From: Acidobacteriota bacterium
Lineage (GTDB): Bacteria; Acidobacteriota; Terriglobia; Versatilivoradales; Versatilivoraceae
Direction: 5' to 3'
Length of the DNA stretch: 64,000 nucleotides
Assembly: GCA_028875575.1 (NCBI GenBank)
Contig: JAPPDF010000037.1
Span: 35,443 to 99,442, forward strand
The notes beneath the pieces are model-generated. The model saw only the letters and a list, made by a program, of their open reading frames with translations. It ran no database searches and was not told the origin of the DNA. A program made the position numbers and the translations under genes. Of the stretch, positions 26,096 to 36,596 are shown piece by piece (the stretch's first letter is position 1; every line of letters starts with the position of its first letter).

Positions 26096-27925
26096 CTAAA
26101 GGTTGAACAGAAACTCCTTGGTGTTGAGCAGGCTCCACAGCAGGTCCTCGGCTCCGGACTCGCGGTAGCGTTCGATCTGGGTCACCCCAAGACGCTGTTC
26201 CTCTTCCCGCGGGAGCCGACCCAGAGTCGCCAGGAAAAGCTCCTCCACGATAGCCTGGTTGCTCTTGAAGGGCTCCTGCTTGAGCAGCGCTTGAAGCCGC
26301 CCCTTGTCTGCCTGAACCTTCTCCTTGATCAGGTCGCTATTCAGCAACAGCGAGGCTTGTACGGTCGAGCCGGCCAGGCTCTTGTCGGCCACGTCGCGGT
26401 TGCTCCGTCCAAAGGCGGCCAGGAAGACCTTCAGCTCGCCCTGCAGGTCGTAGGGCCCCCGGGTCTGCATCACGTATTTGACCTTGAGATCGGTGCCCAT
26501 GATGGGGATCTCGGGGAAAACGCCGGTGGCCTGGCAGAGGCTGTCATGGAGCTGGGCCGCCGAGAGACGCCGGGCGTTGCGCCGGGCGAAATAGCGGGCG
26601 TAGTCGGGGCGCCATTGGCCGGGAAACCGACTGGAGAGCTGATAGGCGCTCGATTTGGCGATCCGCCGGATGATGGCCCGCAAGCTGAAGCCGCTCTCGG
26701 CAAAGTCTTTCCCCAGGGCGTCCAGCAGCTCGGGATGGGTGGGCTGGATGGTCCAGGGAGCCGGCGGAGGATTGTCGGGGTCCTGCCGGGCCAGGTCGAA
26801 CTCGAAGGGAGGATCGACAATGCCCACCCCCATCAGCTCGGTCCAGATCAGGTTGGCGGTGGCCCGTGCAAACTGGGGATGGGAGGTGAGCATGCGGGCA
26901 TAGGCCCGGCGAAGGTCCTCTCCCGGCCTGGCCCGCTCGCCGTCGAGCAGGAAGGTGGGAGTCGTGTCCGCCGAATAGCGCTTCATGCGCTTGACGCTGG
27001 GGTACTTCAGGTCGTAGCGGTGAGTGCCTTCCTGCACGGGAAATTCCTGGCCGATCCCGAAGCCCCGGAACATCCGTATACCCCCGAAAAAGGAGGCCTG
27101 GCGCCAGAACTCCGCCCGCTTTTTCCGGCTGAGCCAGAGGTTGATCTTTTCCAGGTGGTAGGCGCCGTCATGGCAGGCGATGCACTCCAGGTTGATCCCC
27201 AGGAAGTTCCTGGTGCTGCTGATGGCGATGTCCTCGATGCTGTCCTCGTGGTTGACGGCCAACCCGTCGGCATCGTCGGCGTGGTTCCTGGCCAGATAGT
27301 TGGCGGGCGCCGACTCCCAGTTGGAGCGGGCCGTGGCCGTCAGCATCTCGGTGACCAACTGGTCGTAGGGCACGTCCAGCAGCAGGGCCGTATTGAGGTA
27401 GTCCCAGAAGAGGTTCCGACCCTTGGGCCCTACCTCGCCCTGGGTGGTGCGAAAGAGATCGCACAGAAAATAGGTCCAGCGATCCAGGTAGGGGTGGGAG
27501 GGGTGGTCCGCGGCGGCGGCGTCCACCCTGGCGCCGGTCAGCTCGTCGATGAGCCGGGACCGCTTGTCGGGGTCTGTGTCCTTCAGAAAGCTCCGTACCC
27601 TGTCGACCTCGGGCAGGCGTCCGGTCAGGTCCAGGTGGGCTCTGCGCAGGAACTCGGCGTCCGAGGCCAGGGGGGCGTGGGGGATCCCGTTCCGCTCCAG
27701 CTTGTCGAAAATGAAGTCGTCGATGTAGTTGATTCTGCGGACCGGCGGCGAGTTTTCCGGACCGGCCAGGCCGGCTGTCACCCGGCTGGTGATTTCATCC
27801 AGCTCTGCCCGGCTGCCCGTGCCCGGTTTGGGGGGATGCGGCTTTTTGCTTTCCTTGTCCTCGGGCTGGCCCAGGACCGCCAGCGCAACGATGAGCAGCG
27901 GCAGCAGCAGTGGAGGTAGCTTCAT
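26096..27925 (-). CDS. DUF1549/DUF1553 protein without N-terminal cytochrome domain (pair 1)
   Basis: An exported protein of 609 residues with a signal peptide at about 1-20. The DUF1549 region starts near 60 with IDDFIFDKLERNGI and includes RRAHLDLTGRLPEVDRV and ECIACHDGAYHLEK. DUF1553 occupies the C-terminal half (LIWTELMGVGIVDPP, RFPGQWRPDYARYF, LLLNSDLIKEKV). Unlike the two other copies in the window it lacks the PSD1 cytochrome-like domain at the front. It probably acts with the DUF1501 protein encoded 17 bp downstream. Confidence 0.88.
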   Translation of the reverse strand: MKLPPLLLPLLIVALAVLGQPEDKESKKPHPPKPGTGSRAELDEITSRVTAGLAGPENSPPVRRINYIDDFIFDKLERNGIPHAPLASDAEFLRRAHLDLTGRLPEVDRVRSFLKDTDPDKRSRLIDELTGARVDAAAADHPSHPYLDRWTYFLCDLFRTTQGEVGPKGRNLFWDYLNTALLLDVPYDQLVTEMLTATARSNWESAPANYLARNHADDADGLAVNHEDSIEDIAISSTRNFLGINLECIACHDGAYHLEKINLWLSRKKRAEFWRQASFFGGIRMFRGFGIGQEFPVQEGTHRYDLKYPSVKRMKRYSADTTPTFLLDGERARPGEDLRRAYARMLTSHPQFARATANLIWTELMGVGIVDPPFEFDLARQDPDNPPPAPWTIQPTHPELLDALGKDFAESGFSLRAIIRRIAKSSAYQLSSRFPGQWRPDYARYFARRNARRLSAAQLHDSLCQATGVFPEIPIMGTDLKVKYVMQTRGPYDLQGELKVFLAAFGRSNRDVADKSLAGSTVQASLLLNSDLIKEKVQADKGRLQALLKQEPFKSNQAIVEELFLATLGRLPREEEQRLGVTQIERYRESGAEDLLWSLLNTKEFLFNL

Positions 27926-28342
27926 GGCTTACGCCCCATGTCCGGAGGTCGATAGTTCCCGGCGCAAAGAGGTGCGTGAGGCAGTTCCCGGAATTTTAGC
28001 AGGATTACGCCGTAGATTGAAACGGTCTTGCCTGCGGCGCAGAAACACAGGGTGGGCACAATGGATTCGGAATACTCGGAAGCTGGAGGGCGAAAGCCGT
28101 CAGAGAAGTTCAAGCGTATTTTCCGGCGAGCGCGTGGTGGCGTGGATGGACACGCTCGACCGCCCTGAACGGCCCCGCTACCGCCCTGAGAATGACGGGT
28201 CTCCTGCAATTTCTCTGAGAGTCTGCTCGCCCAGCAAAGACAGCGAGACCCTCAGGAGCGAACGTAGCGCCCGGCTATGGGAAGGATCTCGGCGTCCACG
28301 GTGATTGTCGACCCTTGCTTCATGGATAGTTGAGAATTATGG
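27926..28342. other. Intergenic stretch, nothing recognised
   Basis: About 420 bases without a credible gene on either strand. Short open frames here have no ribosome site or recognisable domain. Confidence 0.4.
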
Positions 28343-28597
28343 TCAGTTCGGGCGTCGGTCGCTTTCCATCAGAGTCCGCAGCATGGCATTCATGCGGGTT
28401 TGGTAACCCTTGCCCTTCGATTTCAACCAATCCAGAATGTCGGCGTCCAGGCGGACATAGATGCCTTTTTTTGGCTGCGGCATCCGCAGCTCGGCGCGAC
28501 GCCAGAAGCTCTCATCGGCTTCCGGGATGTCGGAATAGTCGATGTCCTGGTCTTGGATCGACTCAATTTCTCGGAGCCGTTTTTTCGAGATGTTCAT
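28343..28597 (-). CDS. brnA: BrnA antitoxin
   Basis: An 84-residue antitoxin and repressor. ESFWRRAELRMPQPKKGIYV and RLDADILDWLKSKGKGYQTR are the typical BrnA ribbon-helix-helix region, ending MNAMLRTLMES. The gene overlaps the 3' end of brnT by 35 bp and is translated after it. BrnA with BrnT normally represses the operon. Confidence 0.92.
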   Translation of the reverse strand: MNISKKRLREIESIQDQDIDYSDIPEADESFWRRAELRMPQPKKGIYVRLDADILDWLKSKGKGYQTRMNAMLRTLMESDRRPN

Positions 28598-28862
28598 GGA
28601 AAGCCTGCCTTTCCTTGCGGTTGGCCGTACGGGCGGAAATCAGTCGGATTCGCCCGCGCCGCCACGCGTGAACCACGGCAACGACGACCATCGGGTCCAG
28701 TTGACCGTAGCTGATAAAACGCTTTTCGCTGTAGTCCTGGCGGTTGTCCGGGGCGGTGAGCACGGGGCTGGTGAAGATCAGGCTGGCTTCCTCGAAACCG
28801 ATTCCGTGCTTGCGATGATTGACCCGGTTCTTCTCGTCATACCATTCGAACTGAAGCGGCAT
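28563..28862 (-). CDS. brnT: BrnT ribonuclease toxin
   Basis: A RelE-fold toxin of 99 residues from the ATG at 28862 (MPLQFEWYDEKN). An in-frame start further up at 28931 would place the operator inside the gene and lacks conservation. Family motifs are NRVNHRKHGIGFEEA, RFISYGQLDPMVVVAVVHAW and RIRLISARTANRKER, the last being the catalytic RxISAR-type end. It is immediately followed, with overlap, by brnA. Confidence 0.92.
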   Translation of the reverse strand: MPLQFEWYDEKNRVNHRKHGIGFEEASLIFTSPVLTAPDNRQDYSEKRFISYGQLDPMVVVAVVHAWRRGRIRLISARTANRKERQAFHEHLEKTAPRN

Positions 28863-28893
28863 TCGTCCCGTGTGTACTGCACCAAAAAACCTA

Positions 28894-28918
28894 TTATATA
28901 TACATTTCGTATATATAA
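28894..28918. promoter_or_regulatory. Perfect palindrome upstream of brnTA, probable operator
   Basis: TTATATATAC at 28894-28903 and GTATATATAA at 28909-28918 are exact inverted repeats around a 5-base spacer, 32-56 bases upstream of the brnT start. The AT-rich arms also contain promoter-like TATATA. Autorepression by BrnA/BrnT through such a site is expected from the family. Confidence 0.65.
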
Positions 28919-28960
28919 CAAGTCCACTCAATCACAGGACGATCCAGTTTTCCGGAGTAC

Positions 28961-29395
28961 TTATTTGCCGCCTCGCAGCAGGGTCACTCCCTGCGCTCCC
29001 AGAAGGAGCGGCAGGGCGGCGTCGATCACTGCCCAGATTACCGATACGGCATCCGGCCCTACTGCGGTGTAGTCGGGGTTCAACAGGTTGAACCAGTTGA
29101 AGAAAAAGAGGATGCCGATGAACAGCAGCCCGTAGAAGATCGTGTTGGCCGCCAGAAAGGCGCGGGTCACGGGTGCGTCGCCGCCTTCCCGGTCAACCTC
29201 TTGCTTGCGCATGCAGCTGAAGATCAGGCCCAGCACGATGGCCAGCGCCATCAGCGGGTTGATGTAATTCCAGTTGGGGCTATAGGGGCTGGCCTCGCTG
29301 GAAGCGTGGTAAAGTGGCTCGACGACGGTGTGGATGGCTACCAAAGCCCCGACGAGGATGAGTACGGCACCGATGGCTTGCCTGAGCGGATTCAT
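28961..29395 (-). CDS. Small four-helix membrane protein of unknown function
   Basis: A 144-residue protein with four predicted membrane spans (about 8-27, 46-62, 82-102 and 112-135) and a charged loop KQEVDREGGDAP between spans 2 and 3. A strong AAAGGAGG site stands eight bases before the ATG at 29395, so expression is likely. No family was recognised. It is next to brnTA on the same strand but separated by about 100 bp. Confidence 0.75.
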   Translation of the reverse strand: MNPLRQAIGAVLILVGALVAIHTVVEPLYHASSEASPYSPNWNYINPLMALAIVLGLIFSCMRKQEVDREGGDAPVTRAFLAANTIFYGLLFIGILFFFNWFNLLNPDYTAVGPDAVSVIWAVIDAALPLLLGAQGVTLLRGGK

Positions 29396-30092
29396 GAATC
29401 GACCTCCTTTCGCTGTGGACTCCAGTGTCCTGTAACAGAAACAAGGTTACCATCTCCGATGGAGGTTCCACCGGGAAACGATCGTTAGGAGAGTTCCCTT
29501 GCGGTTCAGCCAACAGGCACCGTTGTGCTTCCTCATCCCGGGAACCTCCATCGGCCCTCCGGGTTCGGGCGGAACGGCACCGTCTTCGTCGTCGCTCCTC
29601 CTCGCAATGAATGAGCATTGGCTCGTCATCGCTCCTGGAATCCGGCGCCGTTGCGCTCCGAAAAATGGCAACCCTATTTCTGTTACAGAACACTAGTCGA
29701 TCTCGTAGAGTGCAGGTCAAGACCCGTGCCGGACCGGGCCCGGTTCCTGAGTACATCGGATGGATCCTGGGACATTCGCCACATTCCAGCACCGGCCTTA
29801 TTCACACAAAAAGTGAATTTCCGGCGGGTTGGAGGCCAACCCATAGCAGCCGTTCTCGAAACAACGAAATAGAGTTTTCGTCTTGGGAAAGGGCTTGAAA
29901 AGAGGTAAGATAACCGTAGTGTTAAGGCATAAATTTCCAGGTAAAATACCTGAGGCCAAGTTTCCCTGAGAATTTCGGCGTTTGGGTATTTAGTTCTTCT
30001 CGTAAAATTCGGTGTACTTTCTCACACAGGTGTTGCATCACGCTGCGAGCACCGATGCCACCTGCCCAAGGTAAGGGATCCAGCCCAAGATT
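29396..30092. other. Intergenic with MITE family B copy 2 and receptor-gene leader
   Basis: Contains the element at 29424-29694. The remaining 400 bases (29695-30092) are comparatively AT-rich towards the TonB receptor gene and probably hold its promoter and leader. No gene is seen. Confidence 0.55.
29424..29694. mobile_element. MITE-like element, family B, copy 2
   Basis: A 271-bp element with terminal inverted repeats: AGTGTCCTGTAACAGAAAC at the left, and AGTGTTCTGTAACAGAAAT read inward from the right. It matches the reverse complement of 11813-12043 over most of its length, including GCCGATGGAGGTTCC and the CGGCGCCGTTGCGCTCCG block. It carries an additional 37-bp piece flanked by a CGCTCCT duplication. 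It lies between the small membrane-protein gene and the second TonB receptor. Confidence 0.78.
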
Positions 30093-33000
30093 TTGCTGGA
30101 AAGGACTCCAACAATGAAAACAGCTCCTGCTTGCCTTCCATGGCTGATCCTGCTGGCGGCCATCGCCGTGGTTGCTCCCAACGCACAGGCTCAATCGAGC
30201 AGTTTGAGCGGAGTAGTCACCGATGAAACCGGCGGCATCCTGCCCGATGCCGAGATTACGGTTGTCAACCAGGACAACAACGTCCAGCGAACCGTGGTGT
30301 CCAACGAAGAGGGACTGTACGTCTTCGCCCAGCTCCCACCCGGCTCCTACAACCTGTCAGCCACACAGCCCGGCTTCAATTCGGTGACCATTGAAGGCAT
30401 CACCCTGCTTGTCAACACCAACCTTGAGCTCCCTGTCGTGTTCGACACCGTGGCCACCCTCACCAGGTCCATCACGGTGTCGGCTACGGCTCCACAACTG
30501 AACACTACCGACGCCTCGGTCGGGAACGCCTTTGGAACCAAACCGATCCGACAACTGCCGCTGAATGCGCGAAACCCGGCCGGGTTGCTCTCACTGCAGG
30601 CGGGCGTCACCTTCCTGACCGCCGATCCGCTGGACTCCAAGTTGTCGGGAGACATCCGGAACGGTACCGTGAACGGAGCTCAGAGCGACCAGTCGAACGT
30701 AACGCTCGACGGGGTCGACGTCAATGACCAGAACGGACGCTTGCCCTTTACCAGCGTCCTTCGCAACACGCTGGATTCGATTCAGGAATTTCGGGTGGTG
30801 ACGACCACGGCCAATGCCAACCAGGGCCGTTCATCGGGTGCGCAGGTGTCGCTGGTGACCAAGAGCGGGACCAACGAAGTCCACGGATCGCTCTACGAAT
30901 ACCACCGCAACACCATCACCGCCGCCAATGACTTCTTCAACAACAGGGCCGGCGTCGATCGCCCCAAGCTCATCCGGAACGTGTTCGGAGGTTCGGTGGG
31001 CGGTCCCGTCAAGAAGGACCGCGTCTTTTACTTCCTCAACTACGAAGGCCGCCGGGATGCCAGCGACGGCAGCGCGGTGCGCCGGGTTCCGACGGCTTCC
31101 ATGCGCGACGGGTTCGTTCGGTACAGGAGCGTCGACGGCCAGGTACAGACGCTCGATCCGGCGTTCATCCGCACCAGGATCGATCCGCTCGGGACCGGTC
31201 CCAGTCCCGCGACGCTCGAATACTTCAGATCCTTTCCCGAACCCAACGATTCCACTGTCGGAGACGGTCTCAACACGGCCGGATACCGATTCACGGCTCC
31301 AACACCCCTGACCTGGAACACCTTCATCTCGAAGACGGACTGGAATTTGGATCAGTTGGGCTCGCACAGCATGTTCATGCGCCTCAACTACCAGAACGAC
31401 AGCATCGGAAGCGTCCCCCAGTTTCCCGGGCAGCCTCCAAACACGGAGACCAAGGACGCCAGCCGCGGGCTGGCATTGGGATACAACGGCCTTTTCGGGA
31501 GCAGCCTCGTAGGCACGTTTCGCTACGGATTGACCAGCCAGAGGTTGAACTTTTCGGGTGTGCAGACGGCATCCAGGGCCAGTCTTGGGGATAGCATCAT
31601 CGACGATATCTAGGGTGCGACGACGCCCCGGGACATCGAACTGCCGACCCATACCCTGTCGGCCGACTTCTCCGTGATGCGTGGAACCCACTCCCTGCAG
31701 TTCGGAGGGGCATTCTTCTCGAATCGGAATCGCCGATTGAGCTACGACAACAGCTATCACTTTGCCAAGCAGGCCGCCTGGGCGCTTGCAGACGGCCCGG
31801 CAATATTTGAGGGGCCCCTTTCAGCGGCGCCCGCCAACCCCGGGGTTTACCGGGAGACGATGGCGACAGCGCTTGGGGTCCTCAACTTTTTCGACGCCAA
31901 CTACAACTACGACCTGGACGGTAATGCGTTGGGCCTGGGAGATCCCGTAAGCCGGACTTTCGGGGTGGAACAACTGGAGCTTTACCTTCAGGATACCTGG
32001 CGTGTCAAGCCGGGACTGGCTATCACGGGGGGCCTGCGCTGGTCCCTCATGCCGCCGGTCAGGGAGGTGAATGGAATCCAGGTCAGCATCACGCCGGGTC
32101 TCGACCAGTACATCGCACACCGTCTGGACCTGGCGGCGAACGGTCGCCCCACGCGCGAAGCAGGATCGATTGGATTCGTTGGAGTGGACGACCCCGAGGG
32201 CGGTCCGCTGTGGTCGACCCATGCCAAGAATTTCTCGCCCCGGCTTGCCGTTGCCTACTCGCCGGGAAGCACCGAGGGATTTCTGGGCAAGCTGTTCGGC
32301 GGCCCGGGAAAAACCTCGATCCGGGCGGGGGCGGGCCTCTTCTACAACAGCTTCGGGATGGGCATGATGCAGATGCTCGACCGGAACGCCTTCGGGCTCA
32401 CTAGCAAGGTGACCAACCAGATCCCCAGAGTTGCGGATTCCCCTCGCTTCACCGGGCTCTCGACCCCGCCCGCGGCAGGGATTTTGCCTCCTCCGCCCGG
32501 GGGGCCCGGCACACCCAACCCGACCGGACTGGGATGGAGCCAGGGAGTCGATTCCAGCCTGAAGCCGCCCTACAGCATCAACCCCACCTTTTCTCTGGCT
32601 CGCGAGTTCGGCGGGGGATTCCTGGTGGACATCGGCTATGTGGGCCGACTCGGTCGCAGGCTGCTGGTCAACGACACCGCCTCGGCCCAGTACACGAACT
32701 TCAAGGATCCGGTGTCCGGCCAATACATGTTGGACGCGCTCCAGGAAATAGAACGCATGGTGCACCGCGGCGTCCCGACCGAGGACGTGCAGCCGATCAG
32801 GTTTTGGGAGAGCCTCTATTCCGGGGTCGCCACGCCGGAGGCAACCGCGACTCAGCGTGTCTATGAGGTCATCCGGTCCGCCAGTCCCGATACGGGCACG
32901 GCTCTCTATTATCTCGACTACGCCTGCATCCCCTTCTGCAGCGACATGGGGCCGGGTATTTCCATGAATCCCCAGTTCTGGGCCTTCGACGCGCTCCGGT

Positions 33001-33827
33001 CCTTCGGAACCTCGACCTACCACTCCATGCAGGTGTCACTGCGCAAGGCCTTCTCCCAAGGCTACCAGTTCGACCTGAACTACACCTTGTCCAAGTCCAC
33101 CGACCTGGTGTCGGTCGCCGCCCGCCGCAGCCAGGGAGAACGGTTCGGCCAGATTCCTGGAGATACCTACTGGTCCGCCTTCAGCGTCATCAACTCCTGG
33201 GACCGGGAAGCCCAGCGGTCCGTTTCCGATTTCGACATGCGCCACCAGTGGAACGCCAACTGGGTGGCGGAGTTGCCGATCGGAACCGGGAAGCCGATTC
33301 TCCCCGACATGGGGCCGGCGGGCCAGGCGGTGCTCGGCGGCTGGCAGCTTAGCGGCCTGATGCGCCTGACCTCGGGCCTTCCCCTCAGCGTGCTGAACGG
33401 TCTGGCCTGGCCCACCTGCTATTGCTACCAGCACTTCGCCGAAACCGACGGACCGGTGCCGGCGCAATCCAACGCCAAGAACGCCAGGTTGATCGGAGGG
33501 GGGAGCGGGCCAAATGTCTTCAGCGATCCGGAGACAGCCCTGGCCTCGTTCAGGCAAGTCCTGCCCGGGGAAGTCGGACAGCGCAACAACCTGCGGGGCG
33601 ACGGGATCTTCTCGATCGACATGGCCATCGGAAAACGCTTTCCGTTGCCCTTTGAGAATCACAGCCTGCAGTTTCGTGCCGAAGCCTTCAATTTGACCAA
33701 CAGCGTTCGCTTCAATGCCGACGTCTGGGAAACCCTCTCGTTCGTCTTCCCCGGAAGCTTCGGGAACTACTCCCGGGTGATGGTTCCGCCGCGGGTGATC
33801 CAGTTCGGCCTGCGCTATGAGTTTTAG
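30093..33827 (+). pseudogene. Oar-like TonB-dependent receptor with one in-frame TAG
   Basis: One frame of 1245 codons, broken only by TAG at 31611-31613 (codon 507, after GDSIIDDI). The front piece has a signal peptide (about 1-30), a carboxypeptidase-regulatory domain (SSLSGVVTDETGGILPDAEI) and plug (QSDQSNVTLDGVDVNDQNGR, FRVVTTTANANQGRSSGAQV). The back piece carries the rest of the barrel and ends in GLRYEF, a normal C-terminal strand. Everything except the one codon looks intact and of normal length for an acidobacterial outer-membrane receptor. It could be a recent nonsense mutation, a sequencing error, or read-through; a working receptor would need both parts in one chain. Confidence 0.85.
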
Positions 33828-33972
33828 CGAAGCCGCGCCTCAGACCAATACGTAGCAAAAAAAGATATCCACGAAGGGCCACCAAAAAGGGCGAAGGGAC
33901 ACGCAGAAAAACGGATATTCTCGGAATCTCAGCCGATTCGTCGACCAGTCCGCGAGATTGACCTCGGAGGGG

Positions 33973-35226
33973 TCACCTTGAGGGGGCCGGGCCGATGGGG
34001 CTTTGCAGCAGGGCCTGGCGAAATTCGTCGTAGGGGATGCCGCCGGAGACGATGAAGATGTTGCGGTCGGTGGGCAACTGGCGAAGGCCCACCGAGACCG
34101 GCACCTTCATCGGTCCCTTCAAGTCCATTCTGAGCGGGGAATCGTTGGCCGACCCCATCCACCACCAGTGGACGCCCCCCAGGTGCTGGGTCTCGCGGAC
34201 GGGATCGGGCCAGAGTTGGGTGCCGAACTCGTCGAATAGCTTGAAGGTTTTCAGGTCGAAGGGCAGGCTGACGAAGAGTTGAGCCTGGGCCAGGCTGCCC
34301 CGGGTCCGCACGAACCAGGCCATGGGACGTCCGTCCTCCAGTTCCCACAGGAACATGCGGACCTCTTCCCCCACCGCCACTCTTTCCTTGAACCGCGCCC
34401 CGCGCAGCAGCGGCATGCCGCTCACCGACAGGTTGTAGTCGATCTCAATGGGCCGGGACCAGCCGAGGTAGGTTCCCACCATGGCCTTCCAGGTGGTGGC
34501 GCACTGCTCGAATCCCTCGCCGAAAGCCAGCGCCTCGACCCGTTCGGGATCGACCTGTAGCCGCCGCTTATTGAATTCCCGCTCGATTTCCAGGGCGATC
34601 ATGCGGTTGTAGAAGATGACTTCCAGCGCCTGGGCGTTCCAGGTGTCGCTGTTGTGACGGACTGCCTCCAGCAGATCGTCCAGCAGCTCGATCTTCACCG
34701 CGTCGGGGAGCAGTTGGCGGTAATCCACCTTGTGGTTGGCCGACGGGCTCTCCGAGCGGATGATCACGCAGCGGCGCCCCAGCCGTTCCCGCCCCTCGAT
34801 CTCCAGGGCCTGCATGGCTGGCCGGTTTCCGATGGGGTAGATGATCAGCGCCTCGTCGGGCCCCATGGCCCGGATGTATTCCTTCTGTTTTCGGTTGACC
34901 CGCCGCTCCCACTCCAGGATCTCGTAGAACTCCTGCTTGTCGTACCAGGCGCCGCCCCGATAGGTGAAGGACTGGTAGAGGAAATCGGGCCGCATGCGAC
35001 CCCCTTCCGCCAGGGCCAGGTCCCAGCAGACGGGGTGGATCAGGAAGCTGACCTTGGAAATGTCGACGGGAGAGTCAGCCCCGCTTGCATCCTGAGCCGC
35101 GGTGCCGGCTGGCCAGCCTATTGAAAGGAGCAGGAACAGAGCCGGAAGCGGGTGAAGGAGAGCCTGCACTGTTCGCACCCTGATGTGTTTGAGATCGATC
35201 ACCGGAGATGATTGCTGCCGCCGCAT
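33973..35226 (-). CDS. Exported protein of unknown function (about 417 residues)
   Basis: No family recognised. The ATG at 35226 gives a long N-terminus (MRRQQSSPVIDLKH) before the hydrophobic signal ALFLLLSIGWPAGTAAQ; a GTG at 35178 would place the signal peptide at residues 1-27 and is equally possible. The mature part is rich in tryptophan and charged segments (WDLALAEGGRMRPDF, YIRAMGPDEALIIYPIGNRP, GGVHWWWMGS) and ends GGIPYDEFRQALLQS. No catalytic motif is evident. Similar secreted proteins with GWxRP-type segments occur in Acidobacteriota with no assigned role. Confidence 0.68.
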   Translation of the reverse strand: MRRQQSSPVIDLKHIRVRTVQALLHPLPALFLLLSIGWPAGTAAQDASGADSPVDISKVSFLIHPVCWDLALAEGGRMRPDFLYQSFTYRGGAWYDKQEFYEILEWERRVNRKQKEYIRAMGPDEALIIYPIGNRPAMQALEIEGRERLGRRCVIIRSESPSANHKVDYRQLLPDAVKIELLDDLLEAVRHNSDTWNAQALEVIFYNRMIALEIEREFNKRRLQVDPERVEALAFGEGFEQCATTWKAMVGTYLGWSRPIEIDYNLSVSGMPLLRGARFKERVAVGEEVRMFLWELEDGRPMAWFVRTRGSLAQAQLFVSLPFDLKTFKLFDEFGTQLWPDPVRETQHLGGVHWWWMGSANDSPLRMDLKGPMKVPVSVGLRQLPTDRNIFIVSGGIPYDEFRQALLQSPIGPAPSR

Positions 35227-35297
35227 TGCGCCTCGGCTCCAAGCCCGGGGTCTTGTTCCACCCGCCTGCCAACCAACACGAAGCGCAAGGGCCGCCA

Positions 35298-35421
35298 TCC
35301 CGAAAAGGCGCTCACGGCCTCTTTCCTACGCTCCGCCCGAAAGACACGCCGACGGCAACGGGCTCTACCTCTTCGTCCAGCCTACCGGAACCCGCGGCTG
35401 GATTCAACAACGTCCCCTATT
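35298..35421 (+). pseudogene. Tyrosine-integrase N-terminal remnant
   Basis: KALTASFLRSA (35305 onward) shifts frame into ERHADGNGLYLFVQPTGTRG, together resembling the DUF4102 arm-binding start of phage and island integrases (ALTA...KPG..ADGNGLYLxVxPSG). The similarity breaks off at an ATTCAACAACGTCCCCTA sequence, itself a dispersed repeat (see 59503-59652). Nothing of the catalytic domain remains nearby. Confidence 0.5.
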
Positions 35422-35449
35422 CCCTTCTGATTCCTTGTTTCAGGTCCGC

Positions 35450-36038
35450 CTTATTTCTGGTTGGGCAGCAAGGCGCCATCGCCGCTGCGCCGGCCGGGAG
35501 CGGCGCCGTCATTGATCACACCGTAGGCGATAAAGGGGTTGTTGCCCGACGTTTGCCTGACCTGGACTTAGCCCTGGCGGGTCCCCGGGGCGTATTGGGC
35601 CAGGATCCTGTTCACCTGGCGCCAGCCACGGGCCGGGACCGTGAGCTGGTTGACCGTCCTGACGAGCTGGCCGGTGTCGCCGTCATGGCTGTTGTCCCGC
35701 CAGGTCAGATCGATCCTGGAGCTGGAAACCGTTGTTGCCGTCAGATCGGTGGGTGCCGGGAGGGTGTCGGCAGGCCTCGTTTGAGTCAAGATGCGAATGC
35801 GATGGTTGCGTGCATCGCCGATGAAGAGGTTGCCGGAGGCATCCAAAGCAAGGCCGTCGGGACCGTTCAATTGCGCGTCCACCGCCGGGCCGTTGTCGCC
35901 GCTGAAGCCTCGCTCTCCCGTACCGGCGACCGTGGTGATGGTTCCCAAGCGAGCAACCCGGAGAGTGCGGCTGTTCCAGCTATCGGCGATGAGGAGGTTG
36001 TCGGTGCGGTCCACCGCTATGCCGCCGGGATAGTTCAA
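35450..36038 (-). pseudogene. NHL-repeat / FN3 surface-protein remnant with in-frame stop
   Basis: The open part (36038 to 35568) has an NHL-type propeller blade pair (YPGGIAVDRTDNLLIADSWN, GPDGLALDASGNLFIGDARN), then a fibronectin-like segment (LPAPTDLTATTVSSSRIDLT) and GWRQVNRIL. After a TAA at 35568-35570 the same frame continues as VQVRQTSGNNPFIAYGVIND to a stop near 35450. This C-terminal piece matches the end of the remnant at 22130-23430. In the second copy the corresponding residue is tyrosine, so TAC to TAA is the simplest explanation. The start is also missing or undefined. Confidence 0.6.
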
Positions 36039-36059
36039 CCGGGTAGCGATTGCAGGAAG

Positions 36060-36231
36060 GCCGTCCCTGCTGCGCCAGGTGTGGAATCAGTTGGAAGCCG
36101 GGGACCGGCGGGCGCTACGCGGCATCGTCAAGCAGTTCCGGCGCAAGCTCGGCGACGATGCGTCCAAGCCCACCTGTATATTTAACGAGCGCCAGGTCGG
36201 CTACCGCATGGCTAAACCGGACAAGGGTTAG
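36060..36231 (+). pseudogene. C-terminal fragment of an OmpR/KdpE-type response regulator
   Basis: About 57 codons ending in TAG at 36229-36231. They include LLRQVWNQLEAGDRRALRGI, VKQFRRKLGDDASKPT and NERQVGYRMAKPDKG, which match the recognition helix and wing of KdpE-like winged-helix regulators. The receiver domain and the first half of the DNA-binding domain are missing, so the fragment is not functional as it stands. Confidence 0.62.
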
Positions 36232-36596
36232 CCCCCGGCCAGCTGCGGCCTTGTTTCAGCCACCCCTGTTCTGGTTTTCTGTGGAGGGAAACAGATGGCT
36301 CTCCGGTGGCCTTCCCTCCTGAAATAGGTCTATTTCAAGGGTGAGGGTTTTCTAACTTGAACAGCTCAACCCAAGGCCGACAGCGCTATCCTTCCCCGGC
36401 TTGAAGGCCGAGGCATGCCGCCCACGTGATCAAACAGGTAAGTTTTGCCCTGTGTCCCTTACGCCTGAACTCTTGCGCTGCCGACGATTGACCGGTTCCC
36501 GGGCTTATGGCATTTGGGGGAACCCGGGACCGGCAGGGACACGATATTCGACTCCGGGACCAGAGCAGGAAAGGTTGGCAGCCCCCCGCAGCTTGC
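36232..36596. other. Intergenic stretch, nothing recognised
   Basis: No gene. A short hairpin of GAAATAGG/CTATTTC type is seen near 36322-36340. Confidence 0.4.

Noticed and set aside
19808..33827. Genome-wide recoding of TAG as a sense codon
   Set aside because: TAG ends several genes at their normal family length (the NuoF-like gene, the first TonB receptor, the TlpA-like gene, HigA, the aldolase). A code change would extend these. Local nonsense mutations or limited suppression are more likely.
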